From contig NZ_QAOM01000002.1 in NCBI RefSeq assembly GCF_003051085.1, positions 1-64,000 on the forward strand: a DNA stretch of 64,000 nucleotides. The letters run 5' to 3'. Below, one piece after another: positions 9,311 through 20,429 of the stretch. The notes under the pieces are model-generated. The model ran no database searches and was not told where the DNA came from. It was given only the letters and a program-made list of their open reading frames with translations. A program made the position numbers and the translations under genes. The DNA comes from Trichococcus patagoniensis (GTDB lineage: Bacteria > Bacillota > Bacilli > Lactobacillales > Aerococcaceae). Position 1 is the first letter of the stretch. Every line of letters starts with the position of its first letter.

Positions 9311-9403
9311 ATATATGTAAATGTTGTTTACTACAGATGGTTACATTATAATAAATCTAATCAGATAATTGATTGCATCACAAGACGAAAAGGAGAGTTG
9401 TGT

Positions 9404-12400
9404 ATGTACATGAAAGGCAAATTTAGGCTGCAAAAGATAGCGGCGCTATCATTGGTTTTTGTTTTATTGATGAACACGCTTACGGCAGCACTCGCACCAG
9501 TATTTGCAATGGAAATGGATACTATTCCAAATATACTGATGGATGTGGGTATTACCGACGAAGCAGGTAACATCCTTGATGAAAATCAAGTGGAAGCGGG
9601 CGGAATCAGCAGTAGCGATAAAATCCTCATCAATTATGATTGGTCATTGGCTGGGGTGACTGTGCAAGAAGGAGACAGTTACACCTTCAAGTTGCCGATG
9701 CAACTGGAAATAAAGGAACAGCAGCAAGGTAGCCTACTATCTGGAAATCAGACAGAAATAGGGACCTATCAGGTGGAACTGGATGGATCAGTAGCCATTC
9801 AATTCAATGAAGCGGCTGCTGCCGAAGCTGATGCTTCCGGTAGTTTGATCATCAAAGCGGGCTTCAATGAGACGGTTATCGGCAATGCCGAATCGGCTGA
9901 CTTATTGTTCCAATTAGCTGGAAATGAAAAAATAATCCAGGTGAACTTTGCTACGGCTGCAGCTGAAGTTGCGGAACCAACCGAATTACCAGAACCAGCA
10001 ACGGAAGAACCAGCAGCAGAAGAACCTATGATGATGATGATGGCACCAAGCCAAGCTCTTTACACGACTGGTGCAATCACGGAGAACATTATCACCAATG
10101 TCAAATTGGTTCATCGCATTGGGGATACAGAAGTTATCTTGAATCCAGGCGATGAAATCGTAGTAGACGATCCTTTCGAATCATATGAGGTAGCCGTCAC
10201 TTACAATTTCGCGCTTCCTGACGGACACAGCTATGGCGCCGGATCGACTTATGAAATCTCCATCCCGGATGTTTTCGATGTATTACCAAATCCAGAATCG
10301 AATGAATTAAAAGCAGCAGACGGCACTGTATTTGGGACCTTCATCGTCACGAATGACAGAAAAATAATGATCACGTTCAACGAGAATATCGAAAATCGCT
10401 CCGATATCAGCGGGTTCGTTACGTTGTTCTCGTCTTTTGATTCACAATACGATGGCCTAGCCGAAACGGAAATCACCATTCCGTTAACAGATGGAACGTC
10501 AATCACTTATCCAATCAAGTTCATGCCATCCGTGAACGCAATCGATAAGATGGGTGTACCGGATAAAGCCTACAATGCAAAGAAGCTTACTTGGACCGTT
10601 GATTTTAATAAAGGCCTTAAAGAAGTTGAAAATGCAATCGTTACAGATGAAGCGGCCGTTGGAGAGCATGCATTCACACCCGGATCGCTGCATGTGTTCA
10701 AACTTTTCATGAATGCAGATGGAACAATCGATGAAACAAAGACAGTCGAAATAATGGATCACGGTTTTGGCGATGCTTTCCCGCTGAACCTCGGAACAAT
10801 CGACTCTGCTTATCGTTTGGTCTACCAGACAACAATCACAGATGACCTAGGACAAACGTATAAAAATAACGTAACCCTAAGCGGTTCAAACCAAGAACCT
10901 ATCTCTGCTGCTGCAACGGTAACTGTCAAACGCGGCCAACCACTGGAAAAAGCGACGACAGCCTACAACGGCCAGACTCAGAAGATTACATGGCAAGCTA
11001 AGTACAATTACGATGAAAAATCGATTCCACAAGCGGAAGCGTATTTGACGGATACTTTTGGAAGCAACCAAAAGCTAGTCTCAACTACTGCAACTGATTT
11101 TAACGTCTATAAAGTCACAATTAATCCGGATACTGGAGCTGAAGCCGGTCAAGAGCTAGTGACCAACTACACAGTTACCCCAAGCGCAACCGGCTTTACC
11201 CTACAGTTCACGGATCCTGTGACAACTGCTTACAAGATTATTTACAACACGACTTCTGTTAAACGAGTAGAAACGAATGCAACAATCAGCAATACTATTT
11301 CTGATGCGTTCGGTAATACAAAAACTGCAACGCGGAATATTGGTCAAGGAGTCTTGATTAAAGCGAATGACTCCAGCAAGACCAATTACAATGCCAAAAC
11401 GACCGGTTGGACGATTACCTTGAACAGTGACCTATATACAATGACCAATGTGCAAGTTGTCGACACGTTGCCGGTTGGCTTTACTCCAAGAGATATGGTC
11501 ATTACGCATGGTGGTACAACTTTGGCAGAAGGTACTGGCTATACACAGTCTTACGATGCACTTACTGGTAAAATTACAATCAATTTCCTAGTACCTGTAA
11601 CTGAAAAAGTTATCATCAAATTTACTACGGACATCAATCATGACCTAACGGTTCCCGAAACAAATGGCACTCACATCAATAGAGTCAACATGACATGGAC
11701 TCCTGATGGTACGAATGGATCGGGTGTCGCAACCGGATCAGCAACCTTCGACCCAGATACCTATACGAAGGCGAATGGATTCAAAAGTGGCTCTTATAAC
11801 TTAGCAACCAAAGTCATCGATTGGAAGATTGGTGTCAACTACAACAATCAAACATTATCTAATGTTGTCGTGGGGGACGTTATTCAAGGGAATCAGAATT
11901 TCGATAGCTCAGACATCCATGTCTACCCGATGAACCTGACAGGATCCGCAAATGGTTATACTCTGGGAACAGAACTCATACGAGGTACCGACTATCAAGT
12001 GGAAACATTCACCGGATTAACCGGAGAGCCTGCTTTCCGCGTCAAACTTGGCGATATCAGTTCAGCTTACTTAGTTTCTTTCCAGACCGACCTACAGGAT
12101 CAATTGGTCGCAAAAACGTATACGAACACTGCTTCAGTGACGACCGATACGCCTGATTCTAACTTCGAATTGAAGGCGACTGTATCTCCATCCTTTGGTG
12201 GCGAGTACACAGGAAAACAAGCAACTCAGAATGCAGTCAATCCGCGCATCGTAAATTGGTCCGTAAAAATAAATTATGCGCAATCTACTGTATCGAATGT
12301 AGTCATTAAGGATACACCAAGCAAGAATCAAGCTATCCAGAAAGAATCATTCAAATTATACGCAACAACTACAACACCAACCCAAATCAATAAAGGGGCA

Positions 12401-15400
12401 GCTCTTGTAGAAGGCGTAGACTATACGCTAGCCTTCGGAGAAAATGCAGATGGAACAGAAACCTTCACGTTGACTTTCTTGGACTCACAAATTGATAGAG
12501 CATATATCCTGGAGTACAATACGTATATCCTTTTCAAAGACAATGGCTTTATCTCGAATGATGCGGTGTTCACCGGCAGCGAAACGAAAGGCGTGCCTAC
12601 AGATAGTTCTGTCAACCAGCGGATCCAAACGGCCGGCATCGCAGGCGGCATCGACGGAAAAGTTGGTAGTCTCGCAATCACTAAAGTTGCTGCAGGCAGC
12701 AATGCACCTTTAGCTGGTGCAAGCTTCACGCTCTATGACAAAACGGGACAAGTTGCATTACGCACGTATGTTACTGGAGCAGATGGTAAAGCTATCTTCA
12801 CTAATTTATTGTATGGTGACTATATTGTGAAAGAAACTGCTGCACCAGAGGGTTATGTGGTCGGTATCGCAGACCAACAAACAGCTACTGTCGATGCAGA
12901 AGTAAGTACACTGACGGTTTCAAATAAAAAAATCATCAGAGCAGTCGAATTGACTAAAACAGATAAAGAAACCGGCAATAAATTGGCCGGCGCTATGTTC
13001 GAATTACAAAAGCAAGTCGGCGAAAGCTACCAAACTATTGCAAACTTGACGACAGATAGCACAGGCACCTTATATCGTGGCGATTTAGAAGCCGGTGAGT
13101 ACCGTTTCATCGAACTTATCGCACCGACTGGTTATCAAAAAAATACCAATCCAATTCCTTTCACGATCACGGAAAAACAAACCGAAGTTACAAAAGTAAC
13201 GGCTGAGAACTTGAAGCTTGGCTCGGTAATATTGACTAAGTTCAACGAAGACAATGCGAATGAAACGTTAGCAGGAGCAGAATTTAAACTACTCCGCGCA
13301 GATGGCTCAGTCCTTTTCCCAATCTTACGGACGGATGCATTAGGTGCTATTTTCGTAGAAAACCTACAACCAGGTTCATATAGCTTTGTGGAAATTAAAG
13401 CACCAACTGCTTTTGAATTAAATGCTGAACCGATTATTTTCAACGTTATTGCCGGTGAAACAACAGCCGTCACAGTGAATGCGCCAAATGCCTTGATTAC
13501 CGGCAGTGTTCTTCTGACGAAGACAGATGGTACAAGTGCTGAAGCATTAGCAGGCGTAACATTCACACTCTACACCGCAAGCAATCAAGTCATTGCAACC
13601 AACTTGACGACGGATGCAAGCGGAAAAATTGAAGTGGAAAACCTGAAACCAGGTAATTACTATTTCTTGGAAACGCAAGCAGCAGCAGATTATCAGTCAA
13701 GTACGCAAAAGTATACCTTCACTATTGCAAGAAATCTAGTCGGTACTCCGGCGACCCCTGTTCAAGTAAACGCAACAAATGAACTGATACCAGGTGCAGT
13801 CGTACTGACAAAAGTAGATAATCAGAGCGGTGCGGTTCTTGCAGATGCGGTCTTTGACCTACAAGATGCAGAAGGCACTGTCCTACAAGCAGGGCTTGTG
13901 ACGGATGCCTCAGGAAAAATCAGTCTTACTGATCTACGACCAGGCGACTATCAATTGGTCGAAACAAAAGCAGCAACGTATTACAAATTAACAACAGATC
14001 CAATTGCCTTCACAATTGCGCGCAGTCAAGAAGAAGTACTGCAACTTACTGCAGAGAATGAACTGATCCGCGGCAATGTCCAATTGACTAAAACAGATGT
14101 AGATAAAGAAAATGGACCATTTGCGGGTGCTGTCTTCGCATTGCAAAATGCAGAAGGCGATGTACTCCAAGCAGATCTTACAACAGGTACGGACGGTACT
14201 ATCTTGATCACTGGCTTATTACCAGGCGACTATCAACTGGTGGAAACAGCAACAGTGTTCGGATACGATCTTGATGCAACACCAATTCTATTTACAATCG
14301 AAAAAGCTGCAACCATGGCTGACGTTAAAACTGTCGAAGTAACGGCTGAAAACGAATTGACAACTGGTTCGGTGGAACTAAGCAAAACAGATCTTGATAA
14401 CGATGGCGCACCATTGGCAGGCGTTACCTACGACTTGCAAGATGCAGAAGGCACTGTTTTACAAGCTGGTTTGGTAACAGATGAAGACGGCAAAATCTTT
14501 GTCGAAGCTCTGAAACCAGGCGATTACCAATTCGTTGAAACAAAAGCGGTCTTCGGATACGACTTAGACGAAACACCAATCACATTCACAATCGTTCTTG
14601 GACCAACGGAAACCGTAATGGTGGAAGCTGAAAACGAACTGACGACTGGTTCGGTGGAACTAAGCAAAACAGATCTTGATAACGAAGGCTTACCATTAGC
14701 GGGCGTCACATATAGCTTGCAAGATGCAACAGGAAAAGTGCTACAAGCTGGTTTGGTAACAGACGAAAACGGCAAAATCATTGTCGAAGATCTGAAACCA
14801 GGCGACTACCAATTTGTAGAAACAAAAGCAGCGTTCGGATACGACTTGGATGCAACACCAATCACATTCACAATCGTTCTTGGACCAACAGAAACCGTTC
14901 TGCTTGAAGCAACCAACGAATTGACAACTGGTTCGGTGGAACTAAGCAAAACAGATCTTGATAACGATGGCGCACCATTGGCAGGCGTTACATTCAGCTT
15001 GCAGGATGCAGAAGGCACTGTTTTACAAGCTGGTTTGGTAACAGATGAAAACGGCAAAATCATTGTCGGCGACTTGAAACCAGGCGACTACCAATTCGTT
15101 GAAACAGCAACGTTGTTCGGATACGACCTGGATGCAACACCTATTCCGTTCACAATCGTTCTTGGACCAACGGAAACGGTAATGGTTGAGGCTGAAAACG
15201 AACTGACGACTGGTTCGGTGGAACTGATCAAAGTGGACCGTGACAATGGAAAAATAACGTTGGAAAATGTTGTCTTCGAATTGCGTAATGCAGAAGGAAA
15301 GCTACTGCAAAGCGAGTTGACAACAGACAAAGATGGCCGTATCCTTGTTTCCGATCTGAAACCGGGCGATTATCAATTCATTGAAACAAAAGCACCTTTT

Positions 15401-16210
15401 GGTTATGACTTAGACGCTACACCAATCTTGTTCACAATCGAAAAAGGACAAATTGAAACAATCATTAAAACAGCTACAAATGAGTTGACGACAGGCAGTG
15501 TGTCATTGATAAAAGTTGACAAACTGGATCCATCACACAAACTAATGGGTGCTGAATTCAGCGTGACAAACGAAGCGGGCGAGGTCCTCTTCGAAGGCTT
15601 GAAGACAGACAAAGACGGGAAATTGATGGTTGAAAATCTGAAACCAGGCAATTACTACTTTGTTGAAACAAAAGCACCACAACATTATCAATTAGATAAA
15701 ACACCGTTGGCTTTCACTATCGTTAAGGGTCAAGAAATGACCTTGACGGTTATGGCCAAAAATGACCTGATTACCGGTGGTGTTGTCTTAACGAAAGTAG
15801 ACGCAGCTAAAAACGATAAAGTATTGGCAGGCGCACACTTCGAATTACAAGACAGCAAAGGAAAAGTTATCCGCACAGATTTAGTCACGGATAAAGATGG
15901 CAAAATCTGGGTAAATGATTTACTTCCAGGCGATTATCAATTTGTAGAGACACAAGCTCCGAAAGGCTATGAACGCAATACGAAACCTGTGACCTTTACA
16001 ATCGATTACAGCCAAAAAACAGTTGCGAAAGTGACTGCAGAAAACAAACAAATAGTTAAAACTGATCTCGGGAATGCAGCAGACAAAGGATCAACAGGAT
16101 CTGTCTTGCCGAATACTGCAACGAATACGTTCAACTACTTGTTGGCAGGCATTGTGTTACTTGTGATTGGATTCTTCACTTTAAGAAAGAAAAAACATCC
16201 TAATAACTAA
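9404..16210 (+). CDS. Giant LPNTA-anchored adhesin with 12 SpaA/CnaB-type repeats
   Basis: A 2268-residue surface protein. Signal peptide: residues 1-36, charged N-terminus, hydrophobic core, likely cut after PVFA. Residues about 40-230 and 250-1080 contain repeated beta-rich domains like collagen-binding and SDR-type adhesin modules (recurring TYEISIP-, WTVDFN- and VTDTLP-like patterns). From about 1088 to 2230 come 12 SpaA/CnaB-type domains of about 95 residues; each has Lys in LTK or LSK, Glu in VET and Asn in AEN or ATN, the usual isopeptide trio. Repeats 7-9 are nearly identical. The C-terminus has LPNTA at 2235-2239, a hydrophobic span and RKKKH tail. The start ATG follows AAGGAGAG. It probably forms a wall-anchored stalk for attachment; the ligand is unknown. 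Confidence 0.93.
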   Translation: MYMKGKFRLQKIAALSLVFVLLMNTLTAALAPVFAMEMDTIPNILMDVGITDEAGNILDENQVEAGGISSSDKILINYDWSLAGVTVQEGDSYTFKLPMQLEIKEQQQGSLLSGNQTEIGTYQVELDGSVAIQFNEAAAAEADASGSLIIKAGFNETVIGNAESADLLFQLAGNEKIIQVNFATAAAEVAEPTELPEPATEEPAAEEPMMMMMAPSQALYTTGAITENIITNVKLVHRIGDTEVILNPGDEIVVDDPFESYEVAVTYNFALPDGHSYGAGSTYEISIPDVFDVLPNPESNELKAADGTVFGTFIVTNDRKIMITFNENIENRSDISGFVTLFSSFDSQYDGLAETEITIPLTDGTSITYPIKFMPSVNAIDKMGVPDKAYNAKKLTWTVDFNKGLKEVENAIVTDEAAVGEHAFTPGSLHVFKLFMNADGTIDETKTVEIMDHGFGDAFPLNLGTIDSAYRLVYQTTITDDLGQTYKNNVTLSGSNQEPISAAATVTVKRGQPLEKATTAYNGQTQKITWQAKYNYDEKSIPQAEAYLTDTFGSNQKLVSTTATDFNVYKVTINPDTGAEAGQELVTNYTVTPSATGFTLQFTDPVTTAYKIIYNTTSVKRVETNATISNTISDAFGNTKTATRNIGQGVLIKANDSSKTNYNAKTTGWTITLNSDLYTMTNVQVVDTLPVGFTPRDMVITHGGTTLAEGTGYTQSYDALTGKITINFLVPVTEKVIIKFTTDINHDLTVPETNGTHINRVNMTWTPDGTNGSGVATGSATFDPDTYTKANGFKSGSYNLATKVIDWKIGVNYNNQTLSNVVVGDVIQGNQNFDSSDIHVYPMNLTGSANGYTLGTELIRGTDYQVETFTGLTGEPAFRVKLGDISSAYLVSFQTDLQDQLVAKTYTNTASVTTDTPDSNFELKATVSPSFGGEYTGKQATQNAVNPRIVNWSVKINYAQSTVSNVVIKDTPSKNQAIQKESFKLYATTTTPTQINKGAALVEGVDYTLAFGENADGTETFTLTFLDSQIDRAYILEYNTYILFKDNGFISNDAVFTGSETKGVPTDSSVNQRIQTAGIAGGIDGKVGSLAITKVAAGSNAPLAGASFTLYDKTGQVALRTYVTGADGKAIFTNLLYGDYIVKETAAPEGYVVGIADQQTATVDAEVSTLTVSNKKIIRAVELTKTDKETGNKLAGAMFELQKQVGESYQTIANLTTDSTGTLYRGDLEAGEYRFIELIAPTGYQKNTNPIPFTITEKQTEVTKVTAENLKLGSVILTKFNEDNANETLAGAEFKLLRADGSVLFPILRTDALGAIFVENLQPGSYSFVEIKAPTAFELNAEPIIFNVIAGETTAVTVNAPNALITGSVLLTKTDGTSAEALAGVTFTLYTASNQVIATNLTTDASGKIEVENLKPGNYYFLETQAAADYQSSTQKYTFTIARNLVGTPATPVQVNATNELIPGAVVLTKVDNQSGAVLADAVFDLQDAEGTVLQAGLVTDASGKISLTDLRPGDYQLVETKAATYYKLTTDPIAFTIARSQEEVLQLTAENELIRGNVQLTKTDVDKENGPFAGAVFALQNAEGDVLQADLTTGTDGTILITGLLPGDYQLVETATVFGYDLDATPILFTIEKAATMADVKTVEVTAENELTTGSVELSKTDLDNDGAPLAGVTYDLQDAEGTVLQAGLVTDEDGKIFVEALKPGDYQFVETKAVFGYDLDETPITFTIVLGPTETVMVEAENELTTGSVELSKTDLDNEGLPLAGVTYSLQDATGKVLQAGLVTDENGKIIVEDLKPGDYQFVETKAAFGYDLDATPITFTIVLGPTETVLLEATNELTTGSVELSKTDLDNDGAPLAGVTFSLQDAEGTVLQAGLVTDENGKIIVGDLKPGDYQFVETATLFGYDLDATPIPFTIVLGPTETVMVEAENELTTGSVELIKVDRDNGKITLENVVFELRNAEGKLLQSELTTDKDGRILVSDLKPGDYQFIETKAPFGYDLDATPILFTIEKGQIETIIKTATNELTTGSVSLIKVDKLDPSHKLMGAEFSVTNEAGEVLFEGLKTDKDGKLMVENLKPGNYYFVETKAPQHYQLDKTPLAFTIVKGQEMTLTVMAKNDLITGGVVLTKVDAAKNDKVLAGAHFELQDSKGKVIRTDLVTDKDGKIWVNDLLPGDYQFVETQAPKGYERNTKPVTFTIDYSQKTVAKVTAENKQIVKTDLGNAADKGSTGSVLPNTATNTFNYLLAGIVLLVIGFFTLRKKKHPNN

Positions 16211-16275
16211 ATCCAGGATAGCGCGTATCTGGTGAAGCCGATTCAAAAAGAATGTTTGAATGAAACAATCACAAA

Positions 16276-16312
16276 GCAAAAAACACACCGCGGATGCGGT
16301 GTGTTTTTTTGC
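16276..16312 (+). terminator. Terminator of the adhesin gene
   Basis: AACACACCGC and GCGGTGTGTT form a 10-bp or longer stem with a 4-base loop and eight following T. The 104-bp repeat array starts about 15 bases later. Confidence 0.9.
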
Positions 16313-16324
16313 TTGGGATGCTAG

Positions 16325-18150
16325 TCGCGCTTCTGTCGGGCGTACGCCCAGGACGGTAACCTCAACACCCGAGAGCGGACGCAGTTCTCGACTGAACGAT
16401 CACCGAAAACCGCAAAACACCAGACAGAACGCTCTTCTGTCGGGCGAACGCCCAGGACGGTAACCCGTACACCCGAGAGCGGGCGCATCTCTCGACTGAA
16501 CGGATACCGAAAACCGCAAAACACCAGAGAGAACGCGCATTTGTCGGGCGTCAGCCCAGGACGGTATCCCGTACACCCGAGAGATGCCGCAGCTTTCGAC
16601 TGAACGAATACCGAAAACCGCAAAAGACCAGACAAAAAGCACATCTGTCGGGCGAACGCCCAGGACGGTATCTCGTACACCCGAGAGCGGACGCAGCTCT
16701 CGACTGAAAGAATACCGAAAAGCGCAAAAGACCAGACAAATCGCACTTTTGTCGGGCGTCAGCCCAGGACGGTAACCTGAACACCCGAGAGCGGACGCAT
16801 CTCTCGAATGAACGAATACCGAAAAGCGCAAAAAACCAGAGAGAACGCGCATCTGTCGGGCGTCAGCCCAGGACGGTATCCAGAACACCCGAGAGCGCCC
16901 GCATCTCTCGACTGAACGGATACCGAAAACCGCAAAAAACCAGAGAGATCGCACTTTTGTCGGGCGAACGCCCAGGACGGTAACCCGTACACCCGAGAGC
17001 GCCCGCAGCTCTCGACAGAACGAATACCGAAAAGCGCAAAAGACCAGACAAATCGATCTTCTGTCGGGCGCCAGCGCAGGATGGTATCCCGTACACCCGA
17101 GAGCGGACGCATCTCTCGACTGAACGGATACCGAAAAGCGCAAAAGACCAGATAAATCGTGCTTCTGTCGGGCGCCCGCCCAGGACGGTAACCTGAACAC
17201 CCGAGAGCGCCCGCAAGTGTCGACTGAATGAATATCGAAAACCACCAAACACCAGACAGATCGCGCATCTGTCGGGCGTCCGCCTAGGACGGTAACCGGA
17301 ACACCCGAGACAGCGCGCATCTGCCGGCAGAACGAATACCGAAAACCACCAAACACCAGACAGAACGCTCTTCTGTCGGGCGTCCGCCTAGGACGGTATC
17401 CCGTACACCCGAGACAGCGCGCATCTGCCGGCAGAACGGATACCGAAAAACACATAACACCCGACAGAATGCTTATCTGTCGGGCGTACGCCCAGGACGG
17501 TAACCTGAACACCCGAGAGTGCCCACAGCTTTCGACTGAACGAATACCGAAAAGCGCAAAAGACCAGACAAAAAGCACATCTGTCGGGCGAACGCCCAGG
17601 ACGGTATCCGGAACAGCCGAAAGCGGACGCATCTCTCGACAGAACGGATACCGAAAAGCGCAAAAGACCAGACAAATCGATCTTCTGTCGGGCGCCAGCG
17701 CAGGATGGTATCCCGTACACCCGAGAGCGGACGCATCTCTCGACTGAACGAATACCGAAAAGCGCAAAAGACCAGATAAATCGTGCTTCTGTCGGGCGTC
17801 CGCCCAGGACGGTAACTCGAACACTCGAGAGTCCACGCATCTTTCGACTGAACGGATACCGAAAAGCGCAAAACACCAGACAGAACGCTCATCTGTCGGG
17901 CGACCGCCCAGGATGGTAACTCGAACACTCGAGAGTCCACGCATCTGTCGACTGAACGAATACCGAAAAGCGCAAAACACCCGACAGAACGCTCATCTGT
18001 CGGGCGTCCGCCCAGGACGGTAACCGGAACCCCCGAGAGCGGCCTGCAGCTGTCGACTGAACGGATACCGAAAAGCGCAAAACACCAGACAGAACGCTCA
18101 TCTGTCGGGCGAACGCCCAGGATGGTAACTCGAACAACCGTGAGGAGCAC
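16325..18150 (+). repeat. Tandem array of 104-bp units (family B), 18 copies, left of second NERD gene
   Basis: The core GTCGGGCG begins at 16335, 16439, 16543, 16647, 16751, 16855, 16959, 17063, 17167, 17271, 17375, 17479, 17583, 17687, 17791, 17895 and 17999, exactly 104 apart, then at 18104. Unlike family C, the units differ from each other at many positions, so length is kept while sequence drifts. Each unit has a CGAGAG...CTCTCG-type hairpin, a CAGACA...TGTCGG-type hairpin and a short GGGCG/CGCCC hairpin. Blocks match the arrays at 19430 and 29100. All units share one orientation. Confidence 0.95.
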
Positions 18151-18255
18151 TTTGTCGGTTATTTTAACTATCAGAAAATTTCTTCGGCAACAGAACGCTG
18201 ATTGTCGAAATCTGCGGATATTATAGGAGAATCATCAATCACGGAGGTGTCTAAA

Positions 18256-19176
18256 TTGGCATTCAAAGAACGCACAAAATCAAAACAACTGCGAACATAT
18301 GAAATATTGTCTCAACGCATGTCGTTGGAGAAAGAAGATTATTATTACTCGCTTAACCGTAAAAAAGGACATGAGGGCGAGTGCCGGTATGATGTTCTGA
18401 CTGAAAAATTGGAACCGAATTGCATTATCTTGAATGATCTGCAGTTGGAGATCAGACACTCTTCGTTTCAAGTGGATACGTTATTGCTGTTTGCGGATAA
18501 AATAATACTTGCCGAGATAAAGAATTATGAAGGCGTGCATCTGTGGGGAAAGGAAAAACTTACGAAGCGATCTGGAACTACTTTGGAAAACCCCTCGATG
18601 CAGCTGCAAAAAACCAAAGTCAGACTTGAAATGTTGCTCCAAGAGATGGGATATTCAGTCAAAGTTGATGCGGTGGTTGTATTTGTAAATCCGGAATTTA
18701 CACTTTTGGGAGCCCCATATGATGAAACTTTTATTCTGCCAAGTCAGATTCCGGAGCATTTCCGGGAGCTGCAAAACCTTGCAACTCAACAACCTAGTAA
18801 AAAAATGGAGAAGTTGGCGGAAGAACTTTTGAAACGACATATTACTGATTACCCAAGCAAATCATTGGAGTATGATTATGAGAAAATTGGGAAAGGGATC
18901 AATTGCCCGTCATGCGGTTTCCTAGCAAAAAATTATGCAGGACGTTCTCATGTTTGTGGGAGTTGCGGTAAGAAGATGAGTATCAAAAAAGCCATCAGCA
19001 GCAGTATTTTCGATTTTTATTTTCTTTTCCCGTATGAAAAAATAACCACGAAGCGCTTGGCTGATTGGTGTTGCGCGCAGAACAAAGATCGGGTCTATGC
19101 GGTTTTGAAGCAAGAATGGCAACCAATCGGCAGTGCGCCGGGACGCTATTATGTCCCGATGGATCAAAAATTATGA
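18256..19176 (+). CDS. Second NERD-domain nuclease-like protein, paralogue of 3036-3935
   Basis: A 306-residue protein with the same layout as the first NERD gene: E42 in EGECR, D74 in QVDTL, E87-x-K89 in AEIKN, then NDLQL, ENPSMQL and VNPEF blocks, a CxxC...CxxC zinc ribbon (CPSCG and CGSCG) and a C-terminal KDRVYAVL...GRYYV module. Positions of the predicted catalytic residues are identical in both paralogues. The TTG at 18256 is chosen because GGAGGTG precedes it by 6 bases and the protein then aligns from residue 1 (AFKERTK against AYKERTK); an upstream ATG at 18202 has no ribosome site. It lies between two family B arrays (16325-18150 and 19430-20390). Nuclease activity is inferred from the domain; action on the repeats is a hypothesis. 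Confidence 0.82.
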   Translation: MAFKERTKSKQLRTYEILSQRMSLEKEDYYYSLNRKKGHEGECRYDVLTEKLEPNCIILNDLQLEIRHSSFQVDTLLLFADKIILAEIKNYEGVHLWGKEKLTKRSGTTLENPSMQLQKTKVRLEMLLQEMGYSVKVDAVVVFVNPEFTLLGAPYDETFILPSQIPEHFRELQNLATQQPSKKMEKLAEELLKRHITDYPSKSLEYDYEKIGKGINCPSCGFLAKNYAGRSHVCGSCGKKMSIKKAISSSIFDFYFLFPYEKITTKRLADWCCAQNKDRVYAVLKQEWQPIGSAPGRYYVPMDQKL

Positions 19177-19429
19177 AATAAATGTCAGCTATGATATAAA
19201 ATTTTCGAAAAGGATGAATGGTGGGATCACTCTAGATTGTTGAGCCAATCAGTTGGGAATGTAATGATTGGCGTATTAAGCAAAGAATTCATGAATAAAT
19301 TTTCCCGGATACTGGATGGTATTCGGTTTTTTTTGCTTTGAAATGAAACGTTAATTGTAACAGATTCATCATGTTTGTGAGGGGAACAATGAGTAATGCG
19401 GAACAAGAGAAATCCCCCCGCGACTGTCG

Positions 19430-20390
19430 GCGGAAAGGATACCGAAAACCGCAAAACACCCGACAAATCGCACTTTTGTCGGGCGTCAGCCAAGGACGGT
19501 AACCCGAACACCCGAGAGCGGACGCATCTCTCGACTGAACGAATACCGAAAACCACAAAAAAACCGACAGATTGCGCTTCTGTCGGGCGTCAGCCAAGGA
19601 CGGTAACCTGAACACCCGAGAGTGCCCGCAGCTTTCGACTGAACGAATACCGAAAACCGCAAAAGACCAGACAAAAAGCACATCTGTCGGGCGAACGCCC
19701 AGGACGGTATCCCGTACACCCGAGAGCGGACGCAGCTCTCGACTGAAAGAATACCGAAAAGCGCAAAAGACCAGACAAATCGCACTTTTGTCGGGCGTCA
19801 GCCCAGGACGGTAACCTGAACACCCGAGAGCGGACGCATCTCTCGAATGAACGAATACCGAAAAGCGCAAAAAACCAGAGAGAACGCGCATCTGTCGGGC
19901 GTCAGCCCAGGACGGTATCCAGAACACCCGAGAGCGCCTGCATCTCTCGACTGAACGGATACCGAAAACCGCAAAAAACCAGAGAGAACGCCCGTCTGTC
20001 GGGCGTCAGCCCAGGACGGTATCCCATACACTCGAAAGCGCCCGCATCTCTCGACTGAACGAATACCGAAAACCACCAAACACCAGACAAATCGATCTTC
20101 TGTCGGGCGAACGCCCAGGACGGTAACCCGAACACCCGAGAGTGCCCGCAACTGTCGACTGAACGGATACCGAAAAGCGCAAAAGACCAGACAAATCGAT
20201 CTTCTGTCGGGCGCCAGCGCAGGATGGTATCCCGTACACCCGAGAGCGGACGCATCTCTCGACTGTATGAATACCGAAAACCACCAAACACCCGACAAAA
20301 AGCCCATCTGTCGGGCGTCCGCCCAGGACGGTAACCCGGAAAACCAGACAATCACCAACTGCTGTAGATGCCCGCAGCTACAGCGTTTCT
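19430..20390 (+). repeat. Tandem array of 104-bp units (family B), nine copies, right of second NERD gene
   Basis: GTCGGGCG starts at 19478, 19582, 19686, 19790, 19894, 19998, 20102, 20206 and 20310, exactly 104 apart. The stretch around 19625-19940 is nearly identical to about 16585-16905 of the left array. A hairpin with arms GCTGTAG/CTACAGC (20363-20385) closes the array near the end of the minus-strand GTPase gene. The 250-base gap 19177-19429 between the NERD gene and this array shows no gene. Confidence 0.94.
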
Positions 20391-20429
20391 CGCAGCCAAG
20401 CCGGCAAACGGAATCAAACGCAAGCAAGC

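Noticed and set aside
16400-17980. 526-codon minus-strand open frame and similar long frames in the repeat arrays
   Set aside because: The frames follow the 104-bp repeats, change reading each unit, lack ribosome sites and resemble no protein family. Reported only as a sequence property.
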